Shown here: piece by piece, positions 8,919-17,484 of the stretch
Numbering within the stretch: position 1 is the stretch's first letter
Layout of the letters: each line of letters opens with the position of its first letter
Assembly: GCF_007970465.1 (NCBI RefSeq)
Contig: NZ_CP042429.1
Location: 372,001 to 436,000 of the forward strand
DNA length: 64,000 nucleotides
Source of the DNA: Corynebacterium nuruki S6-4
GTDB lineage: Bacteria; Actinomycetota; Actinomycetes; Mycobacteriales; Mycobacteriaceae
Reading direction: 5' to 3'
The notes under the pieces: generated by a model
The model's database searches: none
Told to the model about the DNA's origin: nothing
The model's input: the letters and a program-made list of their open reading frames with translations, nothing else
Position numbers and translations under genes: made by a program

Positions 8919-9389
8919 ATGAAAATAAGAGCAGCTGGAGCTGCCGCTGGGATCATCCTTATGATGGCCTCTCTGGTCGCCTGTACTGACGGGCAGGCTG
9001 CATCACCGTCGACGGTGACGAACACCGTGGAACGGACCGTGGAGCACACGGTGACGGTTACTGCGTCGCCTGTCGCAGATCCTGAGAAGCAGTCGGCGGC
9101 GACTTCGCCGGTTGAGCCGCGGCGTCCTGCCGCCCCGGCGACGGGTGGTGGCGGCATGATGGACGGTATCTACGCGGACATGATGCGGGACGAGGGGATC
9201 GACGTGACCGCCGGTCAGATGTCCCAGTTGTCGGCACAGGTGTGCGACGCCTTCGATACCGGTTCGGGTCAGGATGAAGCGCTGGGAATCGTGCAGGAGG
9301 TGACGGGGGAGACCGGGTGGCGAGCGACGCGTCTGCTGCAGGGCGCTGTGGTGAACCGGTGTGCTCAGCACTCCGACAGCACCTACTGA
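8919..9389 (+). CDS. DUF732-like lipoprotein
   Basis: 156 residues with a signal peptide ending in lipobox LVAC, a Thr/Val-rich linker (repeated TVT/VERTVEHTV stretch), and a compact C-terminal helical domain of about 75 residues with two Cys (around QVCDAF and VNRCAQ). The pattern of an isolated domain with one N-terminal and one C-terminal Cys and spaced G-x-A residues resembles the DUF732 family common in mycobacteria and corynebacteria, whose function is unknown. The start is supported by a -10 box 7 nt upstream. It is divergent from the lipoprotein at 8368-8841. Confidence 0.7.
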   Translation: MKIRAAGAAAGIILMMASLVACTDGQAASPSTVTNTVERTVEHTVTVTASPVADPEKQSAATSPVEPRRPAAPATGGGGMMDGIYADMMRDEGIDVTAGQMSQLSAQVCDAFDTGSGQDEALGIVQEVTGETGWRATRLLQGAVVNRCAQHSDSTY

Positions 9390-9410
9390 GGAAGTGGCAG
9401 TGCACTGACC

Positions 9411-9436
9411 GGGGGTGACATGACGTAAACCCCCGC
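9411..9436 (+). terminator. hairpin after the DUF732-like gene
   Basis: GGGGGT and ACCCCC arms separated by 12 nt, about 25 nt past the stop codon; no T tract, so a weak or Rho-assisted terminator at best. Confidence 0.35.
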
Positions 9437-9504
9437 TCCTGTGACGAGGAGTCTTGACGGCCGGGGTGAAATAATGATCACCGCATAAGAGCAGAGGGAG
9501 AGAA

Positions 9505-10164
9505 ATGAACAGGAAGATCAGTCTGTGTGCCGTGGTTGCCGCCGGCGCGTTGGCCCTGGCGGGGTGCTCCGGCGACGGTGATGTATCCCCGTCGGAAGCT
9601 GCTTCGGCGTCGTCAGATTCGAATGTGCCAGCGCAGAAAGCTGTCGGACAGCCGGGCGGCGCATACTGCGGCGAATCGGACTCAGACAATCCGGAGGACT
9701 GGAACTGCGCAGTGCTGTTCACCGTGACCGCTCTCAAGATCGGAGATACCTGTTCATCCCTCGGATACCCGAACCAGGAATACGGTGAGCCGGAGAAGCC
9801 GGTCCTGCGTATAGATGCGGATATGGCCTTCGCCCCGGAGGCTGACGACCAGGAAACGATCTTCGGTGCCGCCACAAACTGGGAGGTCGAGACCGGAGAC
9901 GGGTTCACAACACCGCTGCAGCAGGCCTCCGCGTGCTACGGGGACGGTGGATACGACGGGAACAACAACTGGTCCACGTCCAGTCAGCCGGGCAGGAAAT
10001 ACCAGCGCACCACCCTGTTCGAACTCCCGGCAGGTGCTGAGAAACTCGTTCTCACGTCGATCCAGAGCAGTGGCATGCAGTGGGAGTGGGAGCTGCCGGA
10101 CACCGGAGCGGGTGATAGTGCGGCCGCCAGCGGGGGCCCGCATCCGACTGTCTCCGCCGCATGA
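9505..10164 (+). CDS. putative lipoprotein, DUF4352-like C-terminal region possible
   Basis: 219 residues; RBS AGAGGGAGAG just upstream. The signal peptide ends in lipobox LAGC, followed by an Asp/Ser/Ala-rich tether to about residue 50. The mature part (55-205) has a beta-rich look with Cys residues (GGAYCGES, WNCAV, DTCSS, SACYGD) and conserved Trp, reminiscent of small Ig-like extracellular domains such as DUF4352, but I cannot assign a family securely. The tail is Ala/Gly/Ser-rich. It converges on the GntR gene. Third small lipoprotein in a row; the three are not obviously related in sequence. Confidence 0.68.
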   Translation: MNRKISLCAVVAAGALALAGCSGDGDVSPSEAASASSDSNVPAQKAVGQPGGAYCGESDSDNPEDWNCAVLFTVTALKIGDTCSSLGYPNQEYGEPEKPVLRIDADMAFAPEADDQETIFGAATNWEVETGDGFTTPLQQASACYGDGGYDGNNNWSTSSQPGRKYQRTTLFELPAGAEKLVLTSIQSSGMQWEWELPDTGAGDSAAASGGPHPTVSAA

Positions 10165-10226
10165 GAATGTCGGCCTTCGGAGCTTCTCAGCCTTCCGCCC
10201 ATAGGGGTTCCGTCTGCGGCGTTTCG

Positions 10227-10973
10227 TCAATCACCGGCGCGCTCGGCCCCGGCGATCCCCGAGAAGTCGATGCCGTCCACCGCATCAGAGCTGAGGTACT
10301 CCTGCACCCTCTCCTTGAACCGGTCCACGTGCCGGACGGCCGTCGCCAGCGCCCGGGGGAGATCCCGGTCGCGGAGTGCGGCGAGGTAACCCCAGTGCTC
10401 GTCGTGGACATTGCGGTAGTGCGCGGCGAGTTCCTCGGTGGAATCCGGGCTCCGGATGTCGCCTCCGGTGCCCCCGAAACTGATGAAGGACAACCGCTGC
10501 AGGTGGGTGTGGATCGTCCGGCCCATCGGCAGCAGGTACGAGTTCCCCGACAGCTCCACCTCGAGGATGTGGAGGCGTGCGTTGGTCTCGGCGACCGCCC
10601 CGGGATCACCTGACAGTTCTGCCTCGTCGACGTCGCGGACCGCCTGCTCGAGCCGGTCCAGGTCGGCCTCGGTGATACGCGCGATGAGCAGGTGGGTGAC
10701 CGCGCGGACGAGGATGTGCTGGGCTTCGATGAGTTCGCGGAACCGGGGGATGTTCATGTCGGCGACGACGTAGCCGCCGCGGGAGACCACGGTGACGAGT
10801 CCTTCCGAGGCCAGCTGGTAGAAGGCTTCCCGGACGGGGGTACGGCTGACGCCCACCCGCTCGGCGACGGTGCTTTCGTCGATCCGTTGCGAGGGGAGCA
10901 GGCGCAACGTGAGGATATCCGCTCTCACCTGGTCGTACGCGCGGTCGCGGGCACTGCGGTCTCGGGTGCTCAT
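10227..10973 (-). CDS. GntR/FadR-type transcriptional regulator with FCD ligand domain
   Basis: 248 residues. The N-terminal winged helix-turn-helix (about 10-75) has the GntR signature RIDESTVAERVGVSRTPVRE. An all-helical FCD domain follows (about 85-225), with the Asp/Arg/His positions that bind metal and a carboxylate ligand in this family (e.g. N-x3-H near 126-130 and H-x2-Y after it). It is divergent from the MFS-hyuA-hyuB operon with about 126 nt between the two starts, the usual layout for a local regulator that also controls itself. Two palindromes lie in that interval. The ligand is likely a hydantoin-, oxoproline- or carboxylate-like compound, but that is inference from the neighbours. 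Confidence 0.9.
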   Translation of the reverse strand: MSTRDRSARDRAYDQVRADILTLRLLPSQRIDESTVAERVGVSRTPVREAFYQLASEGLVTVVSRGGYVVADMNIPRFRELIEAQHILVRAVTHLLIARITEADLDRLEQAVRDVDEAELSGDPGAVAETNARLHILEVELSGNSYLLPMGRTIHTHLQRLSFISFGGTGGDIRSPDSTEELAAHYRNVHDEHWGYLAALRDRDLPRALATAVRHVDRFKERVQEYLSSDAVDGIDFSGIAGAERAGD

Positions 10974-11017
10974 GGGGTATTTCTACCACCTTCCGGAAAC
11001 AAACTTTCAGTCAGCTA

Positions 11018-11043
11018 GTGACACACACCACATCCTGTGTCAC
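11018..11043. promoter_or_regulatory. perfect 8-bp inverted repeat in the GntR/MFS intergenic region
   Basis: GTGACACA (11018-11025) and TGTGTCAC (11036-11043) with a 10-nt spacer. Position between two divergent genes suggests an operator or a second regulator's site. Confidence 0.45.
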
Positions 11044-11045
11044 TG

Positions 11046-11064
11046 TGTATTCGGATCGTATACA
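11046..11064. promoter_or_regulatory. putative GntR/FCD operator
   Basis: TGTAT, nine bases, ATACA: a palindrome of the TGTATAC-like type recognised by many FCD regulators, 36 nt before the MFS start and overlapping the expected promoter. The GTATAC within it could also serve as -10. Confidence 0.5.
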
Positions 11065-11099
11065 ACTCTCACGATGCTCAACCCCTGAGGAGAAGAACC

Positions 11100-12425
11100 G
11101 TGACGCAAGGTACGACAGCACAGACACACGGCGACCCACCGACCGAGAGCGCCGAACTCGTCAGCAACCGCCGCAAAGCGGTCACCGCCTCCGGCATCGG
11201 CTGGGGCCTGGACGGCTTCACCTGGACGATGTACGGCTTCGCCCTGCCGGCGGCGACCGCCGCGCTGGGGATGAGCTCCGGCGCCGGCGGCTGGATCACC
11301 GCCGTCAGCATCGTCGCCTCCGCCGCGGGCGGACTGCTCTTCGGCAACCTCGCCGACCGGTTCGGCCGGGTGAAGATGCTCAGCATCGTCATCCTCGGCT
11401 ACGCGGTGTTCACCGCACTGACCGCGACCTCGCAGGCCGGCTGGCAGTTCCTGATGTGGCGACTGCTCGAGGGACTGTTCTTCGGCGGGGAATGGGCCGT
11501 CGGTGCCGCACTGGTGGCCGAATACGCCAGGCCGTCGCAGCGTGGCCGCCAGCTGTCCATCGTGCAGAGCTGTTACGCGGTCGGCTGGGCGGCCTCGACC
11601 CTGGCCTACCTCACCCTGTACTCCGTGTTTTCGGCCGAGCAGGCCTGGCGCTACCTCTTCCTCGTCGGGATCCTCCCGGCTCTCGCCGTGTTCTGGATCC
11701 GACGGTCGGCCAAGGACGCCACGGACATCGCGCCTGCCACCACCACGGACGACACCGGAGCCGACGCTTCCGGAACAGCCGCCCCGGCAGGCGGGACGGT
11801 GAGGAAGCCGGTCAAGATCCGACGCCTGTTCGCGCCCGGCATCCGGCGGCACACCATCTTCGGCGTCCTGCTCGGTATCGGGGTGCAGGGCATCTACTAT
11901 TCCGTGTTCGTCTTCCTGCCCAGCTACCTCCAGCAGGACCGCGGCCTCGGCATCGGCGGGACCGCGACATTCACCTGGTTCGCCATCCTCGGGTCCTTCA
12001 TCGGCTACCTCTCCTCCGGCTGGTTCCTCGACAGCATCGGACGCCGCAGGACCTTCTTCTTCTTTTTCGTCGGCTCCGCGGCCAGCACCGCACTGTTCGT
12101 CTTCACCCCCTCGGTCAACACCGGGGTGGCCCTGTTCTTCATCGTGCTGCTCGGCTTCTTCTCCTCCGGCCAGGCCGGTGGCACCGGCGCCTACCTCGCC
12201 GAACTGTTCCCGACGGAGATCCGCGCCACCGGCCAGGCGCTGACCTACAACCTGGGCCGCGGCCTCGCCGCCTTCGGACCGCTGAGCATCGGCATCCTGG
12301 TCGGATCGATCGGCTGGGGGAAATCGATCTTGGCCATCACCGTCGCCGGAGCCGTCATCGGCTCGGTGGCGCTGGCCATGCTGCCGGAGACCAAGAACGC
12401 ACAACTCGTCGACACAATCGACTGA
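11100..12425 (+). CDS. MFS transporter (metabolite:H+ symporter type)
   Basis: 441 residues from GTG 11100, chosen because GAGGAG lies 7 nt upstream; the in-frame ATG at 11037 would run through the operator region. Twelve hydrophobic segments with a central cytoplasmic loop (about 200-235, Thr/Ala/Asp-rich). MFS signature GNLADRFGRVK after TM2 and a matching SSGWFLDSIGRRR after TM8. It resembles the aromatic-acid/metabolite symporter subgroup. First gene of an operon with hyuA (39 nt downstream) and hyuB, so it probably imports their substrate, a cyclic amide or related carboxylate. Confidence 0.88.
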   Translation: MTQGTTAQTHGDPPTESAELVSNRRKAVTASGIGWGLDGFTWTMYGFALPAATAALGMSSGAGGWITAVSIVASAAGGLLFGNLADRFGRVKMLSIVILGYAVFTALTATSQAGWQFLMWRLLEGLFFGGEWAVGAALVAEYARPSQRGRQLSIVQSCYAVGWAASTLAYLTLYSVFSAEQAWRYLFLVGILPALAVFWIRRSAKDATDIAPATTTDDTGADASGTAAPAGGTVRKPVKIRRLFAPGIRRHTIFGVLLGIGVQGIYYSVFVFLPSYLQQDRGLGIGGTATFTWFAILGSFIGYLSSGWFLDSIGRRRTFFFFFVGSAASTALFVFTPSVNTGVALFFIVLLGFFSSGQAGGTGAYLAELFPTEIRATGQALTYNLGRGLAAFGPLSIGILVGSIGWGKSILAITVAGAVIGSVALAMLPETKNAQLVDTID

Positions 12426-12464
12426 CCCGACAACCGACGACAACCGACCAGCAGGAGACACAGC

Positions 12465-14495
12465 ATGACTGCACAGAACCCGCGCGCGACCCCCACCGCC
12501 GTCCAGGTGGCCGCGGACACCGGCGGAACATTCACCGACATCGGCCTGCGCCGCGCCGACGGAAGCCTGTCGGTGTGGAAGGTCCCCTCCACCCCGTCAC
12601 ATCCCGATGAAGCGGTCATCAAGGGGATCCGCGCCGTGCTGGAACAGCAGGGCGTGTCCGCCCAGGACATCAACCGGCTCGTGCACGGCACGACGGTCGC
12701 GACGAACACGGTCCTCACCAGAGAAGGGGCGAAGGTCGGCCTGCTGACCACCGCCGGGTTCCGTGACATTCTCGCGATCTCCCACCAGGCGCGCCCGATG
12801 ATCTACGACAACGAGGTCCACCGACCCGCACCACTGGTCCCCGACGACCTCATCGTCGAGATCACCGAGCGCACCGGAGCCGACGGCGAGGAGATCACCC
12901 CGTTGGAGGACAGTGAACTCGAGCGGGTCGCCGGCGAACTCGCCGACCTGGACCTGGACGTGGTCGTCGTCTCGTTCCTCAACGCCTACCGCAACAGCGA
13001 CCACGAGGACCGGGCGGTCAGCTACCTGACCGGGCGGGGAGTGGCCCCGATCGTCTCGGCGGCCACGGACGTCACCTCGGAGATGCGGGAGTACGACCGC
13101 ACCTCGACGGCCGTCATCAACGCCTATGTGCGCCCGAAGGTCTCCGGCTACATGGACCGGCTGGGGACCACGGTCGAGGACATGGGGGTGGCGTCCCGGC
13201 TCTGGGTGATGCAGTCCAACGGCGGCCTGCTCACGCCCGGTCTCGCCGGCACCCACAGTGCCCGCACGGTCCTGTCCGGCCTGGCCGGTGGCGTGATCGG
13301 GGCGGCGAACTGGGCCCGGCACCTCGGCCTCGACAAGGTCGTGAGCTTCGACATCGGTGGCACGAGCACGGACATCGCCATGATCCGGCACGGTGAACCC
13401 GACGAGACCACCACCGGCGAGATCGACTCGATGCCGCTGCGACTGCCCAGCGTCGACGTCAACACCATCGGTGCCGGCGGTGGCTCGATCGCCTGGCTCG
13501 ACAGCGGCGGCGGACTGCGGGTCGGCCCGCACAGCGCCGGCGCGGTCCCCGGACCCGTGGCCTACGGACACGGCGGCACCGAACTGACCGTCACCGACGC
13601 CCACGTGGTGCTCGGGAGACTGGGCACCTCACTGCTCGGCGGCGGATTCGACCTGGACTACGCCACCGCCCGCGCCCGGATGGCGGAGTTCGCGGAGAAG
13701 CTCGGCATGTTGGCAGAGGACTGCGCTGAAGGCATCCTCACCGTCATCGCGGCGACGATGGGCCGGGGCATCCGGAAAGTCACCGTGGAGCGCGGCATCG
13801 ACGTCCGTGCCAGTCACCTCATGGCATTCGGCGGCGCCGGCCCGCTGCACGGGGCCGATCTCATCCACGAACTGGGCATGACCTCGGCGGTGATCCCGCC
13901 GCTGCCCGGCATCGCTTCGGCAGTGGGCATGCTCGATGCCCCGGTCCGGCACGATTTCGCCGCTCCGGTACCGCGGGAGAATGCCGACGGTTCCGGCAGC
14001 CTCGAGGACGTCTTCCGGACGCTGCGTCGCCGTGCCCTCGACGAGATGGGGGACGCAGGCTTCGACGAGGAGCGGCTGATCGACGCCCGGTACACCGGCC
14101 AGAGCTACGAACTGACGATCCCGTACACCGCCGACCAGTTCGCGCAGCGTGAACTGCTCGATGAGAACCACGAGGAACGCTACGGGTTCCGGGACCCGGA
14201 CGCCGAGATGGAACTGGTGGCGGTGCGGCTGGTGGCCACCGTCCCGAAGCCGGACATCCCGCAGGCCCGGATCGCCGCGGGGGACGGGGCCGCCGTCGTC
14301 CCGAAGGAGCGGCGTCCGGTCTACATCGACGGTGCCTGGACGGACACCGCCGTCTACGACCGGGATGCCCTGTCCGCCGGCACCACCCTTGAGGGGCCGG
14401 CGATCATCGACCAGTTCGACACGACCACCTACGTGCGGCCCGACCAGACCTGCCGGTGCGACGACGCCGGATTCCTGCACCTGACCCGACGCTGA
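12465..14495 (+). CDS. hyuA: hydantoinase/oxoprolinase subunit A (HyuA family)
   Basis: 676 residues, typical for the family. An actin-like ATPase fold: phosphate-1 loop DTGGTFTD (18-25), HGTTVATNTVL (about 77), and phosphate-2 FDIGGTSTD (about 296-304). HyuA/HyuB pairs hydrolyse or carboxylate cyclic amides with ATP: 5-oxoproline, N-methylhydantoin or, in related proteins, acetone and acetophenone. RBS AGGAG. Second gene of the MFS-hyuA-hyuB operon. Substrate cannot be read from sequence; creatininase or carbamoylsarcosine hydrolase genes that would mark creatinine breakdown are not in view. Confidence 0.92.
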   Translation: MTAQNPRATPTAVQVAADTGGTFTDIGLRRADGSLSVWKVPSTPSHPDEAVIKGIRAVLEQQGVSAQDINRLVHGTTVATNTVLTREGAKVGLLTTAGFRDILAISHQARPMIYDNEVHRPAPLVPDDLIVEITERTGADGEEITPLEDSELERVAGELADLDLDVVVVSFLNAYRNSDHEDRAVSYLTGRGVAPIVSAATDVTSEMREYDRTSTAVINAYVRPKVSGYMDRLGTTVEDMGVASRLWVMQSNGGLLTPGLAGTHSARTVLSGLAGGVIGAANWARHLGLDKVVSFDIGGTSTDIAMIRHGEPDETTTGEIDSMPLRLPSVDVNTIGAGGGSIAWLDSGGGLRVGPHSAGAVPGPVAYGHGGTELTVTDAHVVLGRLGTSLLGGGFDLDYATARARMAEFAEKLGMLAEDCAEGILTVIAATMGRGIRKVTVERGIDVRASHLMAFGGAGPLHGADLIHELGMTSAVIPPLPGIASAVGMLDAPVRHDFAAPVPRENADGSGSLEDVFRTLRRRALDEMGDAGFDEERLIDARYTGQSYELTIPYTADQFAQRELLDENHEERYGFRDPDAEMELVAVRLVATVPKPDIPQARIAAGDGAAVVPKERRPVYIDGAWTDTAVYDRDALSAGTTLEGPAIIDQFDTTTYVRPDQTCRCDDAGFLHLTRR

Positions 14496-14523
14496 CACCG
14501 GACATCACAGAGGAGCCACCACC

Positions 14524-16149
14524 ATGCACGACCATGACACCGACAACACCGCTGCCGTCAACGCCATCGAGATCGAAGTCGCCCGGAACCGGCTGACCTC
14601 GATCTCCGAGGAGGTCGGGACGGCGCTGATCCGTACGTCCTATTCCCCCAACATCAAGGACCGCCGTGACTGCTCCGCCGGCATCTACGCCGCCGACGGC
14701 ACGCTGATCTCGCAGGCGGAGCATATCCCGCTGCACCTCGGCCTCATGCCGACCCTGATCTCCAACGCACTCGAGGAATACGGGGCGGACCGGCTGCGGC
14801 CCGGCGACGTCCTCATGACCAACAACCCCTATCTCGGCGGTTCCCACCTGCCCGACATGTGCGTCATCACCCCGGTGTTCGTCGACGGGACCGTGACCGC
14901 CCTGGTCGCCACGATGGCCCACCACGTGGACATGGGCGGCATCGTGCCCGGCTCCATGGCGACCCAGGCGACCGAGATCTTCCAGGAGGGGATCCGGGTC
15001 CCGCCGATCCGGCTGTTCGCCGGTGGAGAGCTGCAGCGCGAGTCGCTGGAGCTGCTGCTGATGAACATCCGGACCGCCGACAAGACCCGGGGCGATCTCA
15101 TGGCACAGGTCGCGGCCAACCGGCTCGGCGAACGCCGCATCCTCGAACTCGTCGGGGAGTGGGGTGCCGACGGTTTCCGGCAGTCCTGTGAGGCCCTGGT
15201 GGACTACGGGGAGCGGCGGACGCGTGCGGCGCTGGCGAAACTGCCGGACGGTACCGGGACCTTCACGGACCACCTCGAACACGACGGGGTGGAGCCGGTG
15301 GACATACCGGTCACCGCGACGGTCACCGTCTCCGGGGAGGACATCGTCATCGACCTGACCGGCACTGCCGACCAGGTCCAGGGTGCGGTGAACTGCTCCT
15401 ACGCCGTCGCCCGGGCGTGTGCGGCCTATGTCGTGAAGATCCTCGCCGACCCGTCACTGCCCTCGAATGCGGGGCTCATGGCCCCGATCGAGGTCCGTAC
15501 CCGCCCCGGCAGCCTCGTCCACGCTGAATTCCCCGCCCCGGTCGCGCACGGCAACACCCAGACCTCCCAACGGATCGTGGACGCCATCCTCGGCGCCTTC
15601 GAACAGTTCACCGACGGCCTGGTTCCGGCGGCGTCGAGCGGCAGCATGAGCATCGTGACGATAGGCGGCGTCGACCCGCGGGACGGGCAGTACTACTCCT
15701 ACGTCGAAACTTACGGCGGCGGTCAGGGGGCGTCCCCGGCCTCGGACGGGGCTTCGGCCACCCACACCCACATGACCAACACCCGGAACACCCCGTGCGA
15801 GGTGATTGAACGGGAGTATCCGCTGCGGGTGGACAGTTACGGAATCGTGCGGGGGACCGGCGGTGCTGGGGACCACCGGGGCGGTGACGGACTGTACCGG
15901 CAGCTCTCGCTGACCCGGGGCGAGGCGACGGTGGTGGCCGGCACGTCGAGAGTGACGACGGTGCCGTGGGGTCTCGGTGGCGGCGCCCCGGGCAGCAGTG
16001 CCGCCGTCCGGTACCACCACGACGGCACAGCCGAACCCCGGCCCTCGATGAGCCGGTTCGACCTCACCGCGGGCGAGGGGGTGTCGATCAGTACCGCCGG
16101 CGGTGGCGGCTACGGGGCATCCGGCGCCGGTGCGGCCGGATCCCGATAA
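14524..16149 (+). CDS. hyuB: hydantoinase/oxoprolinase subunit B (HyuB family)
   Basis: 541 residues, full length for a stand-alone HyuB subunit. Recognisable by the N-terminal IEVARNRLTSISEEVG, the RTSYSPNIKDRRDCSAGI segment, the NNPYLGG-HLPD metal-associated motif (near residue 100), AHHVDMGG, and a Gly-rich C-terminus (GGGYG). It works with HyuA as an ATP-dependent cyclic amide hydrolase. RBS GAGGAG; begins 28 nt after hyuA. Last gene of the operon. Confidence 0.92.
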   Translation: MHDHDTDNTAAVNAIEIEVARNRLTSISEEVGTALIRTSYSPNIKDRRDCSAGIYAADGTLISQAEHIPLHLGLMPTLISNALEEYGADRLRPGDVLMTNNPYLGGSHLPDMCVITPVFVDGTVTALVATMAHHVDMGGIVPGSMATQATEIFQEGIRVPPIRLFAGGELQRESLELLLMNIRTADKTRGDLMAQVAANRLGERRILELVGEWGADGFRQSCEALVDYGERRTRAALAKLPDGTGTFTDHLEHDGVEPVDIPVTATVTVSGEDIVIDLTGTADQVQGAVNCSYAVARACAAYVVKILADPSLPSNAGLMAPIEVRTRPGSLVHAEFPAPVAHGNTQTSQRIVDAILGAFEQFTDGLVPAASSGSMSIVTIGGVDPRDGQYYSYVETYGGGQGASPASDGASATHTHMTNTRNTPCEVIEREYPLRVDSYGIVRGTGGAGDHRGGDGLYRQLSLTRGEATVVAGTSRVTTVPWGLGGGAPGSSAAVRYHHDGTAEPRPSMSRFDLTAGEGVSISTAGGGGYGASGAGAAGSR

Positions 16150-16240
16150 GAACTCCCCACCCGCGAATGTCGAGCGCACCGGGGCTGCCCACGTGGTGTA
16201 ACTTAACGTTCGACGATACACACGCTGAGGAGAATAACCA

Positions 16241-16723
16241 GTGGAACACATGCCCCGGATCAGAGGATTCGCAACGGCTGCGGTGGCCGGACTGCTCACC
16301 GTGTCGATGACCGCGTGCGGCGTCTTCGACCGTGACCAGGAGACGGTCACCGTCACCCAGACCCCCGCGTCGCCGAGCGGCGCATCCAACGGCTCGGCGG
16401 GCGGGGCGTCCGGCAACGCCGGCCCGGCACCGACACCGGGTGCGCCCGCCGCGGCCCCGCAGGCCCCGGCACCCGCTGCTCCGGCGGCCCCGGTCCAGAC
16501 CCGGTACACCACCTACTACGCGGCGACCTCGAACACCTCCGAGAGCTTCGCCGCGGCGGTCTTCAGCGCCTTCACCGCCACCTACGCCTCCACCGGAAAC
16601 TCGGAGCCGACCCTGTCGGTGACCTCCCCGGAGACCGGGCAGACCTACACGATGCGGTGTGCCCACTACGGGCAGACCGTCCACTGCAACGGTGGGAACA
16701 ACGCCATCGTCGGGATCTACTGA
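16241..16723 (+). CDS. putative lipoprotein
   Basis: 160 residues. GTG 16241 is preferred over ATG 16250 because GAGGAG sits at ideal distance from it. The signal peptide ends in lipobox MTAC. A long Ala/Pro/Gly linker (about 40-90) is followed by a domain of about 65 residues (TRYTTYYAAT to the end) with a Cys pair (MRCAHY, VHCNGG) and a hydrophobic end. Unknown function; this type of tethered small domain is common in corynebacterial envelopes. Its last 7 nt overlap the end of the convergent gene at 16717. Confidence 0.75.
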   Translation: MEHMPRIRGFATAAVAGLLTVSMTACGVFDRDQETVTVTQTPASPSGASNGSAGGASGNAGPAPTPGAPAAAPQAPAPAAPAAPVQTRYTTYYAATSNTSESFAAAVFSAFTATYASTGNSEPTLSVTSPETGQTYTMRCAHYGQTVHCNGGNNAIVGIY

Positions 16724-17343
16724 CCGGCGGTCAGCCACTCGTTGAACGGGTCGCCGGTCGTCGGCCCCTCGACATCGGTCCAGACGGCGGCGTCCTCCGC
16801 CGTCAGTCCGAGCGCCTCCACCCCGGTGCGGGGTGTGTCCTGCCCCCAGCGTTCCTTCAGCCAGGCCCGGTAGGGCGCCAGTGCGGTATCGGAGAGTTCG
16901 GCATCGGGGATGTCGTCGAGTTCCGGTGGTGCACTCCACCCTTCGTTGAATGCCGGGGTGAAGTATCCGACGGCGAACAGGCGCAGGACGGACAGGGCGT
17001 CCGGGAACGTCGCCCACAGACACGATCCCGAACCCGAGCCGTGGTTGACGACGTGCTGCACACCGTCGTCGTCGAGCCACAGGCAGAAGGTGGACCCGTC
17101 GCCGCCGGTGTACCCCACCTCGTAGAGCCGGTCCGGGTCGGGGAGATAGCCGTCGGGGAAGGGGACCCGCTCGCCGAGGAAGAGCTTCACGTCGCCGGTG
17201 ACGTGGATATCGGGGTCGGCGATGAAGGTGATGTCACTGATGCCGTACCCCTGCTGTTCGCACCAGTCGGCGAGACTGAGGAACTCTTCGGGCATGGTGA
17301 AGTGGCCGGGCATGCCCGTGGTCAGTTTTTCCCGGAAACTCAT
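16717..17343 (-). CDS. hypothetical protein, possibly SMI1/KNR4 (SUKH)-like
   Basis: 208 residues, acidic, no signal peptide or membrane segment. The start with MPEEFLSLADWCEQQGY, the aromatic-rich middle and a late FPDALSVLRLFAVGY segment are reminiscent of SUKH/SMI1-KNR4 domains, which often act as immunity proteins, but the match is weak and no toxin gene is adjacent. ATG 17343 lies 6 nt after TATTTT, so the gene is probably leaderless. Tail-to-tail 7-bp overlap with the lipoprotein gene. Confidence 0.65.
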   Translation of the reverse strand: MSFREKLTTGMPGHFTMPEEFLSLADWCEQQGYGISDITFIADPDIHVTGDVKLFLGERVPFPDGYLPDPDRLYEVGYTGGDGSTFCLWLDDDGVQHVVNHGSGSGSCLWATFPDALSVLRLFAVGYFTPAFNEGWSAPPELDDIPDAELSDTALAPYRAWLKERWGQDTPRTGVEALGLTAEDAAVWTDVEGPTTGDPFNEWLTAGQ

Positions 17344-17349
17344 GCGGTG

Positions 17350-17355
17350 AAAATA
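17350..17355 (-). promoter_or_regulatory. -10 box of the SUKH-like gene
   Basis: TATTTT on the minus strand, 6 nt before ATG 17343. Confidence 0.4.
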
Positions 17356-17484
17356 CCAGGACGCCGGGGTCTGCCGTCTGCGGTCGTCCGCAGGGTAACC
17401 TCAGGGCCGAGATCCGGAACCGTGCCGCAGCCCTGTGGTGTGGTGCGCCGGCACCGAACCTATGAGGACCACGAGGAGCACACT

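Noticed and set aside
9454..9485. sigma-70 promoter TTGACG...TAATGAT before the lipoprotein at 9505
   Set aside because: Spacing between the two boxes is only about 12 nt, too short for a normal promoter.
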